Origin: Maniola hyperantus
Taxonomy: Eukaryota; Arthropoda; Insecta; Lepidoptera; Nymphalidae
Direction: 5' to 3'
Length of the DNA stretch: 64,000 nucleotides
NCBI RefSeq assembly: GCF_902806685.2
Contig: NC_048536.1
Span: forward strand, 5,270,001 to 5,334,000
Shown here: piece after piece, positions 11,276 through 24,400 of the stretch
Layout: the number at the start of each line of letters is the position of its first letter
Position numbering within the stretch: position 1 is the first letter of the stretch
The notes under the pieces: model-generated
Seen by the model: the letters and a program-made list of their open reading frames with translations, nothing else
What the model was told of the DNA's origin: nothing
Database searches by the model: none
Translations under genes and position numbers: made by a program

Positions 11276-12162
11276 TTGAAAAATCAGCATTTACATGTTA
11301 AGTATCGAATTCTGACTAAGCAATTATTTATGGTAGGTAATTAAAAACTAATGGTGTATATTATTTTCAAAACAATTAAACAACACAAAAATTTAATGCA
11401 TACTATCTATAATATGATCTAGCAATGTTCTACGCTTATTCACATAATTAATACAAAAAAATAAAAATTCTTCGCCGCTATATCGTATTTTCACTCTTTT
11501 TAATTACAATTGCAACAAATATAACTTTTAGCGCACTACATTTATTTACTTCTAATTTTTTTCTTACTACAAAAGCTCACCATTTACAACTAAAAGATAG
11601 CAATAAAAAATTAAGTAGCTAAAATAATTTCATTAAAAGCCTTTTTGACTGCATTAATTTTGAAGGCGATTTTATATGATAGGCGTCCTTTAAATTAACT
11701 TTTTAATGAAATTATTCAAAATACAAAGAAGCTTAGGTCTGAATTCTTACTACGTCAGACGCGTGTACGCATACGCACTTAGGTAATGTAGCTATACCTA
11801 CTTGTACTCAGTGCATCCTTTTCCGCAGGGAGCATTATGAAAGGGATGGCTATGCATCAAGACCTACGCATCAAGACCAACTAAAAGTTTAGATATAGTG
11901 TAGGTATTAGCTAAATTAGTAATCTCGTAGAAGAAAAGGTCTAAGAACAAATAAGATATTTCCACGACTGTTTGAATAGTATTATAGTATTATCAAAATA
12001 AAGTCGAGACATTTTATACTTAAAAGAAATACAAAATGGCAAAGCACAATCACTATAATTTTTAATGCAAAATATTTTAGAAACGAGTATATAAATATGG
12101 CATTCCTATGATAAAATAATATTTTATTTAGAACCATTCTGGAACTTAATAATAAAAAAAAC

Positions 12163-12575
12163 AGCTAAGTGCGAGTCAGACTGGCGCACCAAGGGTTCCG
12201 TACTACAGTCGTATTTATTCGACATTTTGCACAATAAATCAAAAACTATTATGCGTAAAAATAGAAATAAACGTGTTTTAGAATCTACAGGTAAAGCCCT
12301 TTCATATGATACCCCACGTGGTCTTACTTTGAAAGTTGAAAATACTAATTATTTTTTCATGAACACATTTTTTTTGTGATGTAACCACAAATTCACGGTT
12401 CTCATATTTTTTCCTTTACTTGTGCTAGAAGATCTACCTGCCTGCCAAATTGTATGATTCTAGGTCAACGGGAAGTACACGTGACCCGTAAAGTTTTCTT
12501 GACAGACAGACAGACATACAACGAAAGGAATAAGGGTTCCTTTTTCCTTTTGAGGTACGGAACTTTAAAAATACT
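12163..12575 (-). mobile_element. Interspersed repeat of the GGGTTCCGTACC family, copy 3 (reversed)
   Basis: It starts with AGCTAAGTGCGAGTCAGACT and ends with AAGGGTTCC...GTACGGAACTTTA, the reverse of the copy at 6051-6480. It includes GGTCAACGGGAAGTAC and CAGACAGACAGACA. Confidence 0.7.
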
Positions 12576-12768
12576 CATCATCATCATGATCAACCCACCG
12601 CCGGCTCACTACAGAGCACGGGTCTCCTCTCAGACTGAGAAGGGTTTTGGCCGTAGTCACCACGCTGGCCTTGTGCGGATTGGTAGACTTCACACACCTT
12701 TGAGAACATTATGGAGAACTCTCAGGCATGCAGGTTTCCTCACGATGTTTTCCTTCACCGGTAAATAG
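12576..12768 (-). mobile_element. SINE body, copy 2 (minus, headless)
   Basis: It carries ATCATCATCATGATCAACCC, the reversed 3' tail of the family, then CACTACAGAGCACGGGTCTC and TCAGGCATGCAGGTTTCCTC. It ends around CCTTCACCGG before any tRNA-like head. It abuts repeat copy 3 directly. Confidence 0.75.
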
Positions 12769-14305
12769 AGAATGCGATGTCATAAAAATCATAGTCAAAA
12801 TATTTACTTGTGGACAAAACATTCAAAAAGTTTTCCATAACAGCATTCCAACTACATAACCTAATGATTTATAGAATATTTTGCATTAACCATGATAATA
12901 TAGCGTCATTAAGAAAACAGTGTTAATAACTTTCTTATCATTTCTTATCAATATTAATATTAATTATATTGCACAAATTATTATGGCCGTTCACAATAAT
13001 TGACATAGAAGACGAAAGCACGTTATCAATTGGCCGCATATGGCCAACATTTGTACCAATTTTGTACACAAAACTATTCGACTCTAAACTAAATTGGTAA
13101 GTTTAGTTGATTTACACAAGTTTTGTGAACACGAGAATTGGAGTAGATACTAATTTATTTATATTTATTACAGCACAATATAACATATTTCAAAGCATTT
13201 AAAGATAAAAATGAAAAATAAAAGAAATCTTCAGAACTTCCGAAGACTATGAATTTTATTTTTATCAAAAGTCAAAGTCCTGTACTGAAACCTGCATCCA
13301 CACCAATTCAAATTTTAGTTCGTGTGAACATCGCATGCAGAGTATTTTCTTGGATCGTTAACAAGGTACAAAATAGGTGGGCCCGGCCTGCCGCCTGATC
13401 TCATAAGACGCGGTCTTAGTACGGGGCGAACTACTAGTTATATTGATATGGACGCAGTTTAACGTCTTGAACTGAAGAGGCAATAAAATTTGAGTACGCG
13501 CATTTTCAAACTACATAATATTATAGTGCATCTAGCGTAAAAGTTTTATCTCAGTGGGCCAACGTTCTCGATCAATGCACTTGGCTAGTTGGTATACATT
13601 TGCCGCGTTCGCTTGCAGACTTTTTTAGTCTTTCATACAAACAACAACGTATCTTGATACAATAATTCTAAAGCAGCATTAATGGCAACGACATAGATTC
13701 ATGGCAGTGTTAAACTCGGTGGTGGAACAGTGGAATGATAAGCGCATTGCCAGTTTTTGCAAGGATTGAAAAGATGTTTGACTCGACTCTACATTAAATA
13801 CCTTGACTGACTTACCGGACGTATTAGGGCAATGTGCACTGGAACCATTAACGCTGTTTGCGAATTACACCAAACCGCTATGGGTATGAAAAACTAAAAC
13901 AGGCGGCAAGTCAGCCACATGGCTAGTAATTAATATTCTCTTTTGTATGATCGTCGAGTACATTTGCCAAGTGATTTATACCAACATATACAAGGGGCAT
14001 TTGAGTGACAACGCATGTTGTGGCGCAAGATGAGGTAATTTTTTAAGTGTGTCTGCCCGTCACACGGTTCAAAAATACAAAATACTTGGGTGTTAACTAA
14101 AACTACTAACTAATTAGCAAGCAATTAGGCATTTAATGCAGTTTTATCACTGCTAAAATTACGTCACACGCGCGAATAAGGTCCTCAACAGACAACGCGC
14201 GACGGCAGTAGAATAGCAGGACGCTACACTAATGGCCTGCCACTGGAGGACGGGACGGCTGAGGATTTTAAATTTATCCATTGAAGTTAATATTTATCCA
14301 ATCGA

Positions 14306-14502
14306 AATATCTATATATAAAAATGAATCGCTGAATGTGTTGCTGATCGCAAATCTCAAAAACAGCTGAACCAATTTCGCTATTTTATTTATAATATTCC
14401 TTGAAGTAGGAGGATGGTTTTTACGGAGAGAAAAATTTTAAAAATTGCCTGAAAAAGAATCGTCTGTTAGGCGGTACGAAGTTCGCCGGGGCAGCTAGTA
14501 AG
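14306..14502 (+). mobile_element. Non-autonomous Helitron
   Basis: It starts ATCTATATATAAAAATGAAT then CGCTGAATGTGTTGCTG, and ends GCGGTACGAAGTTCGCCGGG followed by GCAGCTAGT. Both ends match the well-known lepidopteran Helitron termini (TC start, palindrome near the 3' end, CTAGT). About 190 bp, no coding capacity. Confidence 0.75.
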
Positions 14503-14648
14503 CAGTGGCGTTCAAAGGTACATATAGGTAAGTTCCTGCTTATGGGCAAGTCATAAAGGATAATGAGCATTGAGCTATTTCATCTAGGTTACCTAACTAT
14601 TTCTTGGGTATGCAGTACTTTTAAGCCTCTATGAGCTGCACGCCACTG
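14503..14648. mobile_element. hAT-like MITE with perfect 8-bp target duplication
   Basis: Termini are CAGTGGCGT and ACGCCACTG. The flanking bases 14495-14502 and 14649-14656 are both CTAGTAAG, an exact 8-bp target duplication as made by hAT transposases. It inserted at the 3' terminus of the neighbouring Helitron. Confidence 0.85.
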
Positions 14649-15449
14649 CTAGTAAGGTATATACATATTTCAATGATCGGTGCTCCAGAGAAAACTGCGT
14701 TGCGATGCTCCAAAGTCAATCACCGAGCATTGAAATATATACCATATTTCGATTAGATAAATATAAAATTCAATTGATAATTTTAAGATCCTCTGCCGTC
14801 CCGTGTGCGCAGGCCATAAAACGTGCAAGATTTTTAAATTGTAATACATACAAGGAACTGTATGAAGTCACACTATATAAAACGCGAAGTCAGCATTCTT
14901 TTTGAACGTTTTATAAAAAACTGTACAAAAAACGTCACACTACTGAGCCTGGTAGCTGAGCCTTTGATGTTTGCGGAAGAGACGGCATCACGTCATAGTA
15001 GGTACTAGTAGTGTTAGTATTTGACCCTACAAACGTTAAAAGTGGCGTATACAGTTGAGGTCCCTTCTACGTCTCGCTTCTCACACCCTGCACGATTGCT
15101 AACATCTCCGTTGTTCGACTGTATTGGTATTTTTAGACTGTGGCAATATAACAGAACGGTTAAACCGCATACTTCGCAGTGTCAACGCCATCATACAGTT
15201 AGTACAACAACTTCTATGAGTCGTAAGGAATCATAAATTTAATTTACTATAATCCGCTGAAACTAAATTCTATAAGTCGCGCAGACCATCAATGTTACCG
15301 TCGCGCGTTTGGTCTGACCAGACCCTAACAATGTTACTTATTATCTTAAGCAGACAGAGTAATTAATATATAATTAGAAGAGATGAAAAGAGTCGCATAT
15401 GAAGACCATAGAAAGTTGTTTCGTGTAATGTAATGGACTCTGTGTTGTC

Positions 15450-18400
15450 TTACTCTGCCTTCAGGTGCTGTTGTTCTCTTTGCATGTTCCTCTCTTTGAG
15501 GCGTTGTCGCAGTTGCGCCTTCTTCAGGTTTGTCATCAGTTGCGTTGACTGGTATAGCCATGAACCCTAGAAAACAAAATTAAACTTCTTTAAAAAAAAT
15601 TGATAGTCTCAAATTCTCACAGGAAAATCATATTAATTATATATCTACTAAAAGAGAAAAAAAACATATTTTAGAGAATCTCTGTCTCCTAAGGGTTAAG
15701 GTCATAATCCGCCACGCTGGCCAAGTGCTAATTGACAGACTTCACAAGTTCACACACCTTTGAGAACAATATGAAGAACTCTCAGGCATGCAGGTTTTCT
15801 CCCGATATTTTCCTTCACCGTTAAAGCAAGTGATATTTAATTGATTAAAACGCACATAACTACGAAGGTTAGAAGTGCGTGCCCGGGATCGAACCCCCGA
15901 CTTCCTGAATAAGAGCATTCGACTCGACTGCATACTAAAAATTCGCTACTAATAAAATTTCCCCTGCCGACTGACTGACTGATTTATCGACGCACAGCTC
16001 AAACTACTGGACGGATCGGGCTGAAATTTGGCATGCAGATAACTATTATGACGTAGATATCCATTAAGAAAGGATTCTTGAAAATTCAAGAGTTAAATAG
16101 GGACCTTGAAATTAGTGTAATCCACGCGAAGTCGCGGGCTAGTTATATATTATTCATAATATTACGTTTGTACTCGTAGTACGAAAGAACCCTAAGAATA
16201 GAAAAAATTGTTTAGATTTAGGTTTTCAGTAACTCAGTTCTTAACTCAGGTCGTGGCAATAATTATTCCGTAATTATGTGCGTTTGAAGTAATTAAATAT
16301 CACTTGCTTTAACGGTGAAGCATACATCGTGAGGAAACCTGCATGCCTGAAAGTTCTCCATAATGTTCTCAAAGGTGTGTGAAGTCTACCAATCCGCACA
16401 TGGCCAGCGTGGTAGACTATGGCCAAAACCCTCCTCACTCTGAGAGGCGACCCGTGCTCTGCAGTGAGCCGGCGCGACGCGATGGTTTGATCATGATCAT
16501 GATGAAGTTCATAATTCTCGACTCAAGTATCATAAGGTCGGATGTGTACTTCCGACCAAACTCACTTTTTTACATAAAGGTAATGAGCATTTCGGGCTCT
16601 TTCTGCCAAGCTGACACCAGTATTTCTATCTCTTTTCGTTGCAAAGATAAATACATGCATAATGTCGTATCTGAACACATTCTAAAAATTTGGAGAACCA
16701 TAATTATATTTTTTGACTTGCGTATGTATGCACCAAAGCAATGGAGAAAAATGATAGATGTATTTTGAGTTCGACCATTATGCTACGAAATAAGTTTATT
16801 TGTAATACTAGCTGGTACTGCAGTTACGCACTTCTGCTTCTAAAATATGTAATAATTTTGTTAGGTAAAATCACAACAGATGTTATGCTTCGAAGTTTTT
16901 GTATTAATATTTGGACTGTGAATCATTTAAGACTTTTTGCCTTGTAATATAAATAATTTTGCAATAAAATTCATGGAAGTAAGTTGAAATAAAGCTTTTT
17001 GTTTGTGACTACATTAAAGTTGATGTGATTAATAGGTAAGAGATCCATCCTATTTCACCAAAATTTTGGACTAAACTGCGGGAAAAAAGAAAAGAGCCAG
17101 AATAAAGCTGAAGACATTTTGAAAATGTAGACTAGAAAATCTTTTAGGACCACGAAAATCACACCATGGAAATCTAAACATATATTATAATAGAACCCCA
17201 CTAAGCAAAAAACCGTGCATTTATGGTGTTTTTTATGAATCACAGTTCAAATCATCAGTTCAAAAATTTATTGCCCTAGTTTTTAAGGTAGCCTTAAAAA
17301 ATTAGAGTACCTAATCAATTTTTTTCTTCTTTACCCGTCTTATAATCGACCGAATTTGATATTAATCGAGAGCAGAAATTATAAGGCACCTACAATATGT
17401 GATGATAGTGATTCTAACGAAACATACCTAATTATAGGAAGCTTTAGATTATGTTAATTTAAATATAAATGTAGTATAAATTAATTTATTAATTAAACAA
17501 CTAATAAAAGTGAAAGTAAAAAAATAAAAAAACTTAACTAAAACACGAAAGAAACAGTTTAAAAAAGTATCTGTTAAAAAGAACAGTCGAAACAGAAGCA
17601 ATGGAATTTTCAAGAAAGCAGAAAGTATTTTTTTTATTACAAAAGTGGCAATGCCGGATTTGACTAACAGTAAATCCTTATACCTGCGTAGTTTCTGCAC
17701 CTTAAAAACGATTCATGATGCTACCAGCAGTGTTGCTACTTTAATATGGTCTGAAAACATCAGCTGCAGCGGAAGGAATAAAACAGTATCTTGTCTTATT
17801 TCATTAATCTACTAGAGAAGAAACAAAGTATTCTCGAAATTGTTGAAGAATTGACTTTGTGGTCTGATAATTGTGTCGGTCATAATCGGAGCATGATAAT
17901 CGTTATGGCTTACTTATGATTATTATAAGGATTACCACACTAAAAGATGATAAATCACAAGCTTTATGCTAAAATGCAAAATGTACCTACGTGGAGTAAG
18001 ATGTCCATGCACAAATAGAAAAAAAGGGAACAGCTGAAAACAATGCAAATTACTAAACTAAGAGATTGGTCACAGTTTACAAGAACATGCGAAGGAAACA
18101 AAACTTTTTGATAAGTTTGATTTGGCACTACAACATATTTTTAAAGACCACATCCCTTTACAAAGGTGATATATCAGGACCGTTTGTTATATCAAAAAAA
18201 AAAATAAGAACGGCGGGGATTTTCAGATTTCGGAATATATTACCTGGCTACAACTAACGCAATAATGCTGGGTGTTATTATTTTATAAAAACTACTTTAA
18301 AGAAGACTTTTTTGTATTTCATTAGTATGTTATAGGTACATGTAAACTTAAAATTCTTCCCCGCTTTCGCCCAATATACGACATAATGAGAAACCATTAT

Positions 18401-21400
18401 CCACGTTAAAATATAACCAACTTTTGCAGTAGGCACCTGCTGACCTCCATTCTTACTTTACGTACCTAATCATTATAAGGAAAATCAGGCTATGTTGGCA
18501 TGTTTTAGATTTCTATATTGATGTAACCGTCATGTATGCAATTCCACAAAAAATATTTGGCCCACTGTAGGTTTCTAATTACTTTGTAATTTTTTTTTCC
18601 AATTTTTGGCCGTTGTTTTTAAATTAATGGGCTTTATTTGTGAATTTGTAAATGTTATTTTCATTCATTCAGAAGTCACAAGGTTTACACGGATGCAATG
18701 GTCAGACTATCGGGCGAATGCAATTATTATGTTTCAGATCTAACTAATCAGTTTCAGAAAAATCAGATAGGTACATTGTTGCTATCTCACAAAACTCCTA
18801 AATAATTTTTGTGAGATAACTACTGTGATCTTTTGTCCGAATATTACTTATGTATAATCAGTTAAGACGTATTATGAAATATTAAGTAATAGATCCGACT
18901 TTTATTTCAAATTTGTAATAGTAAAAATTGCAGCCATAAAGTCGGTTTACAACTTATGCACACAATTTTTTAGCACAGTTACGAATATTACCAGCATAAA
19001 GTCGCATATCGTCCATTTTGAAGAAATTGTGAGTTTATATTTTATTTATTAATGATAAAGTATTTCTAGTAATGGTTAATGATAGGTACAGTTAAGTGTT
19101 AAATATTACAAAAACAACTGAAATTGTATCTCTAGTAGTTAAGAAATTATGACCCGATTTCCCTAGCATTTTTGTTTTGGCTCTCCTGAAAAGTAGCAAA
19201 AATCCACATCCGACCTTATGATACTAGAGTCGAGAATTAATACCTAAGAAAATTTTATAAATTACCGAAACCTACAAAATGACGTATCATTTTGTGGGAG
19301 TTTAAATACAATAATTAACAATGGTTACTGATTTAATTAAACGAGCAAAAATTACCCAGAGAAGCAAAAAATTCATACTCAATTCTAAATACATACTATT
19401 GTCTATACTATATTGTTATGATCGTAAAATTGGACGGCCGACGTACCCGCTATATACAACAATCAAACCAAAATGCATAATACTGATAACGCTTACCTCA
19501 TTATCGTACCATAATGACTGATATGATTACAACCTGTCTGGCTAAACGGTGTATGCTGAGGCCTTGAGCACGGTAATGTTATTACCGTGCCTTGAGTATC
19601 GGGTTCGATTCCTGCCTGGGTGTACTTGTGTGTTATTGATTTATCGTAACCTCAATTCTGGGGAGAGGCTTGATGTGATCGCACAACCGCAAGACCCGAA
19701 AGAACCGACCCAAACCCGAAGTGGGTACTTCTATGTAGTATTAAAAACATCGGTCAAGTGCGAGTCGGACTCGCACACGAAGGGTTCTGTACCATCGTAC
19801 AAGAAAAAAACCGTTTTTTTTTAATTTACATGATGGTCCATTTTTAGGCTTCCGTACCTGAAGTACGTGCCAACGGGACCCTATTACTAGGACTCCGATC
19901 TCCATCCATCCGCCCGTTTATCTGTCAGCGGGCTGTATCTCTTGAACCGTAATAGGTAGAGTGGAAATTTTCACAAAATGTGTATTTCTATCTTACCACA
20001 CTATCACTAACCACACGCTTACTTATCAAAAATTAAACAAAAAAAACTTACCACCATTATCATGCAGTTCAATAATATTGGTATGCAGAAGACAACTGAT
20101 ATGAATAAGCCCTTGCTATCGAAGTACTGCTGTCTCGAGAACAACGTCCAGTTCCGCGCGGCCACTTCGTTTATGCTCTCCGAGAAGTATACTAGTAGCA
20201 CTGTAAAGAAAAACACGAAATCTAAATACATATATGTCAAAAAAAAAAGTTCCAACTCACTGACTAAAGAAAATCCTAGCTCAAAATTTGCACAGAGGTT
20301 CCTTTTATAATGCAGACAAGGAATAAGCAGTGGCGGATTTGTAGTCTTGGCCGCCCTAGGCCACAGTCCATGTAATACTTAAGTAGGTACCAGCCGCCCC
20401 TTTCTCAGCACTCATCATAATTATATTAAAGACTTCATAATGAATTCAGTTTATTGCCAACTTTCATCATAACATCGGTGAATTTTTGCCACGATTGGCC
20501 GCCTTTAATATCTGGCCGCCCTATGCCCTATACTGGGCTTTAGGGCAAATCCGTCACAGAGAATAAGGCCGGATTTTTCGAAATTCCCACGGGATAGGCA
20601 ATAAAGACGTTTTTATATTTAAGCCGAGCGAAGCTACTGCGGGTCGCTAGTAAAATAAATCTAGCGCTATATTTTGACAGCTTCCATGTACCGATTGCAA
20701 TCCGTCGCTCTGATTGGCTGAAACTCCCTGGTTGTTAACTAAAATGCACAGTTAGCAAGAATACCATATCTTTAGTGCAATAACTGACGTCTAACTAAAG
20801 GCGAAAACAAATTATTATTTATCGGACATTATTATTTATTTAACAGATATCTGGATAATAAAATGTACACTGAGCTGGTGCAAACTATCGGACGTAACCT
20901 TGAGTATTCGCCGTCGGACGGCCGATAGGTATCTCGCAAGCCGCGTCCTAAAAGACTGTGCACAACTGCACACCAGTTCGTGACAGCTCGAAATGACAAT
21001 CGGGGACGGAACGCTCCGCACACCCCCACAGCCAACGCACTAAACCGGTGCGGGCGAGCGCGGGTGTGCGAGGCGTCCCCCCACCTCATACTCTGATTGC
21101 TATCTCAACCTGTCGCGGACTGTATCTGTCGCGGCTTTCAGCTACGGCTTAGGGCGCTTGTGCACTGATCCGTGAAATCACAGATTCCGTAAAAATACGA
21201 ATCGAATGAGTACGTATTTGTATGACGGCCGTACGAAGAATCACGAATACGCGTCCGATAGTTTATTTCCGTAACTTTGTTTTGTACAAACCTAATCCAG
21301 TTAGCCACGGATTTCGGTTGCGTAGTATTTTAAATGGTACCGCGCTATTTTTCGGTGTTGCGTCTTCTATTTTCGGAAATAGGTAATAGCAACTTGTTAC

Positions 21401-24400
21401 GAGTAGTAGTAGTATATTGTGTAAAAAAAATTTATAACGCTTTTTACATCCGTTATGCGAAATTTAAACTTCTGTTCAAAGTTAAAAATACTTTGTACCT
21501 ACAGATCAGCGCTTGGCTGCAATCTAGGATGAAGCGCACTTATCTAGAAGATGCCTATTCACTGTGGCCTTGAAGGTACCCATTTTATAATTGGAGGGGA
21601 AAACTGATGCTGAAAGGGTGTTCCAAATCTTAGCGGTTCGAATTAGAAATGAGGAGGCAAATCGCTTCCTACGTATCCGTGTAATTTCGACTACGTACGG
21701 GTGCAGACCTTGGCGATGCCGTGCGGTACGATAGTAGAAAGTGAAGGAGGAATCAGGTCGAAAAGTTGTTTGGCACACTCTCCGAAATATATCCTGTAAA
21801 ATACCGATAGACATGCAACTTGAAGTTTAGAATTGACCAACGCTTCGCCACCAATGAGTCTTCTAGCGCGATGGTCCACCGAATCCAATGCATCAAGCTG
21901 ATACTTGCCAGAGCCATCCCATAAATGTCTGCAGTACTCCATGCACGATCGAACTTGTGCTTGGTACAAAGTAAGGAGCTGTTCCGGCGTCAAGTACCAT
22001 TTGACTTTGTTTAGGATGCCAAGTTTTGCTTTGGATTCGATGTACTGTCCAAAGTTGAGATTGGACGATATGTTGATTCCTAGAAGCTCTTCACTATCGG
22101 TTATCAGAACGGGTATATTTCGGAAAGTCGGAGTGAGCGGGAATGAACTCCAACTTTCCAACATTGCTGGCAAACTGCAAATTTACAGTCGACTTGCAAC
22201 CAGTCTGGATAGACCCTAAAGTAGAATGTGTAACGTGTTCGGTGTTACTAACTTATTAGTTTTGTCTCGATCGATTGGCAAATCAGAGAGAAGTCTGAAC
22301 AGCTGTTGTAGTTGCTCAGTCAAAGGCATGTAAAACCGGTTGGTTACTTTCCAAAATATATTACCCATGCTTGGCAGGCTACCGCAAAAGGCAACTCTAG
22401 ATATCTCTACTACTCTACTATTATATAAATATAACCTAGTAGGTATATGTAATTTAAGATTTGTAGAATCTAGGCTAGGGGTGTTTCAATTTATTTTCTG
22501 CTTGGTATTCACCCAATATTCCATTTCTTCTAACATCGGATATTTGTGTGAATGAACTATAGAATTTATATTCAAATATCGTATGGTAGGACCTACGTAA
22601 TCGCATATTAAAGATGTATTTTAATATAAACTTTATATTATTTGGTCTGTATGATTCTGTAGACTTGTAAATCTTTTGGGAATTTGATTAAAAATTAAGT
22701 AGGTAGGTACCTACCTAATAATATAATCTTTATAAAACAGTAGGTAACAAATATTTGCATAAGCAAAAATAGGTAGATATTGGGGCCGATTCTCTTGTAC
22801 ACAATCTCTAAACTAAACTAAATTAGAAGGTCTAAATCTAGTGCTATACTTTTCCGCAAGCATCATTATGATAGGGATAGCAATAGATTTAGACGTGCCA
22901 TTTTAGTTTAGTTTAGAGATTGTGTACAACGGAATTAGCCACAATAAATATTTTTATTACCGTAGGTATGAGTCCAAAGGTCAAGATCATTATAAATATT
23001 GATGTAGCAAAATGTTAAACATCTCACGAATAGCAAACTGAGCAGAAAATACTCAAAGCATGCACTGCAAATGCGAAAATTATTAAATTTGCCAATGAAT
23101 ATTATTTATTTCTATAAGTAGGTAGGTACATTTACTGAATTATATTTTAAATCGAGATTGTTCGATTTCTTCTTGCTTGGTATAAAATACCATATTTGTG
23201 AGAGCGAGGATAATAATTTCACAGACACTTTTAAATGTCCGCCAACTAATCTTGCCTTGCGTTATTGTTTATTGAAGGTTTAGCAAAGTGAAATAATACT
23301 TACACAGTGTTATGAATAGAATAATTTGAAAATTCCCATAGTTTCTAGTTGAAAAACAGGTGAAAGTGACAAGAACGTGAAAGGACAGAAGAGCTATAAG
23401 CCAGGGGTCCCTCCATTCAATCTGAAATGTACAATCTATGGTAGGGTTATGTTTATAGTTTATATACATTCAGGATTTTGTGTTTATATACAGCGACAAA
23501 GCTAGGTTTGGACCTGCCAGTGTAAGCGACTATATGTAGGTAAAAACCTAGCTTAGTCACTGACCCTACATAAGTAATAACACATCATATTTAAAGCAAT
23601 TAAGCATCACATTGGAGCTAATTCAGAAGCAACCCATAATATAAGTTAAATGGACAGACACATAATATGTTTTCCTTAGACACATTATTAAAAAAACATA
23701 GATATTGGTCATTGCACAGTCAAAACAGAAATAGAAAATGTGTTTTACTCTAATGATTTGCAAAAAGTTTTAAATAGTCAAGTGATTCTACCGCTGATCC
23801 TGGTTCCACCAAAAAGAACCAGCAAGAAATCCAGAGTTAGCTCTTTTCAAATCCCCAAACTAAATGGACAGATCTACAAGTAGTATATCTATCCGCATGG
23901 ACCTTTATAAAAATGGCATTAATTTTAGATTTGCAGATAATACTAATATATGGATAAAATGCAAAATGTAATTGTCTGTCTGCCTACTATATTTTCATGG
24001 TTGATCAGTTTAACCGATTTTAAAGAAAGGAGATCGCCCATGAACGGGCCCTCTTTTGTGGCGTCGTGTCAAAACTTAACATAAATAATTATAAAAAAAT
24101 GTGTTATTTTTTTACGATTATGTTTTATTACGACTTTTCTTTCACTCCATTATTGAAAATATCCACAATTACTGTTAGAACCGTAAACATCCATTTATTT
24201 TGAAGAAGTATTAATTAAATATAACCTTAATATCAGCAACATAAAAAATAAGATTTCTTTATAACCAGGGTGAATAAATGAAAATCGTTTGCAGAATATA
24301 AAAAGGTAATTATTTGTCTACACAATAAAATTAAAACCATGGTGACATAACAATTATATTAGGGGGGGGCCCAAAGCTCCTAAGAAAATGGGCAATCTCC

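Larger units (their letters stand above)
7981..15449. other. Gene-free interval between TDH and TMEM18
   Basis: About 7.5 kb without a supported gene. It holds interspersed repeats and MITEs listed separately (8924-9296, 9682-9820, 10756-11275, 12163-12575, SINE 12576-12768, Helitron 14306-14502, hAT MITE 14503-14648). The remainder is AT-rich; I see nothing in 8150-8720, 9830-10740, 11290-12160 or 12790-14300 that I can name. A 45-base piece of the TGAAGTCGGTTAAA element lies at 8724-8768. Confidence 0.6.
15567..20051 (-). other. TMEM18 intron 3
   Basis: A 4.5-kb intron holding a SINE (15700-15935), a Helitron-like element (15945-16143), another SINE (16270-16500), the 2.7-kb transposon (16513-19238), a second type of tRNA-like SINE (19533-19740) and a repeat fragment (19744-19985). 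Confidence 0.8.
20201..23303 (-). other. TMEM18 intron 2
   Basis: A 3.1-kb intron with an hAT-like MITE (20328-20559), a Helitron-like 3' end (about 20620-20651, ending GCGGGTCGCTAGT), a GC-rich MITE (20977-21122), a LINE fragment (21524-22173) and a palindromic MITE (22785-22940). Confidence 0.8.

Noticed and set aside
15346..15561. A 71-residue frame MAIPVNATDDKPEEG on the minus strand
   Set aside because: It is a different frame across the TMEM18 last exon; the TMEM18 reading explains the sequence better.
19533..19625. A tRNA gene
   Set aside because: It has box motifs, but the arm between them is an odd hairpin and no cloverleaf closes; better seen as a SINE head.
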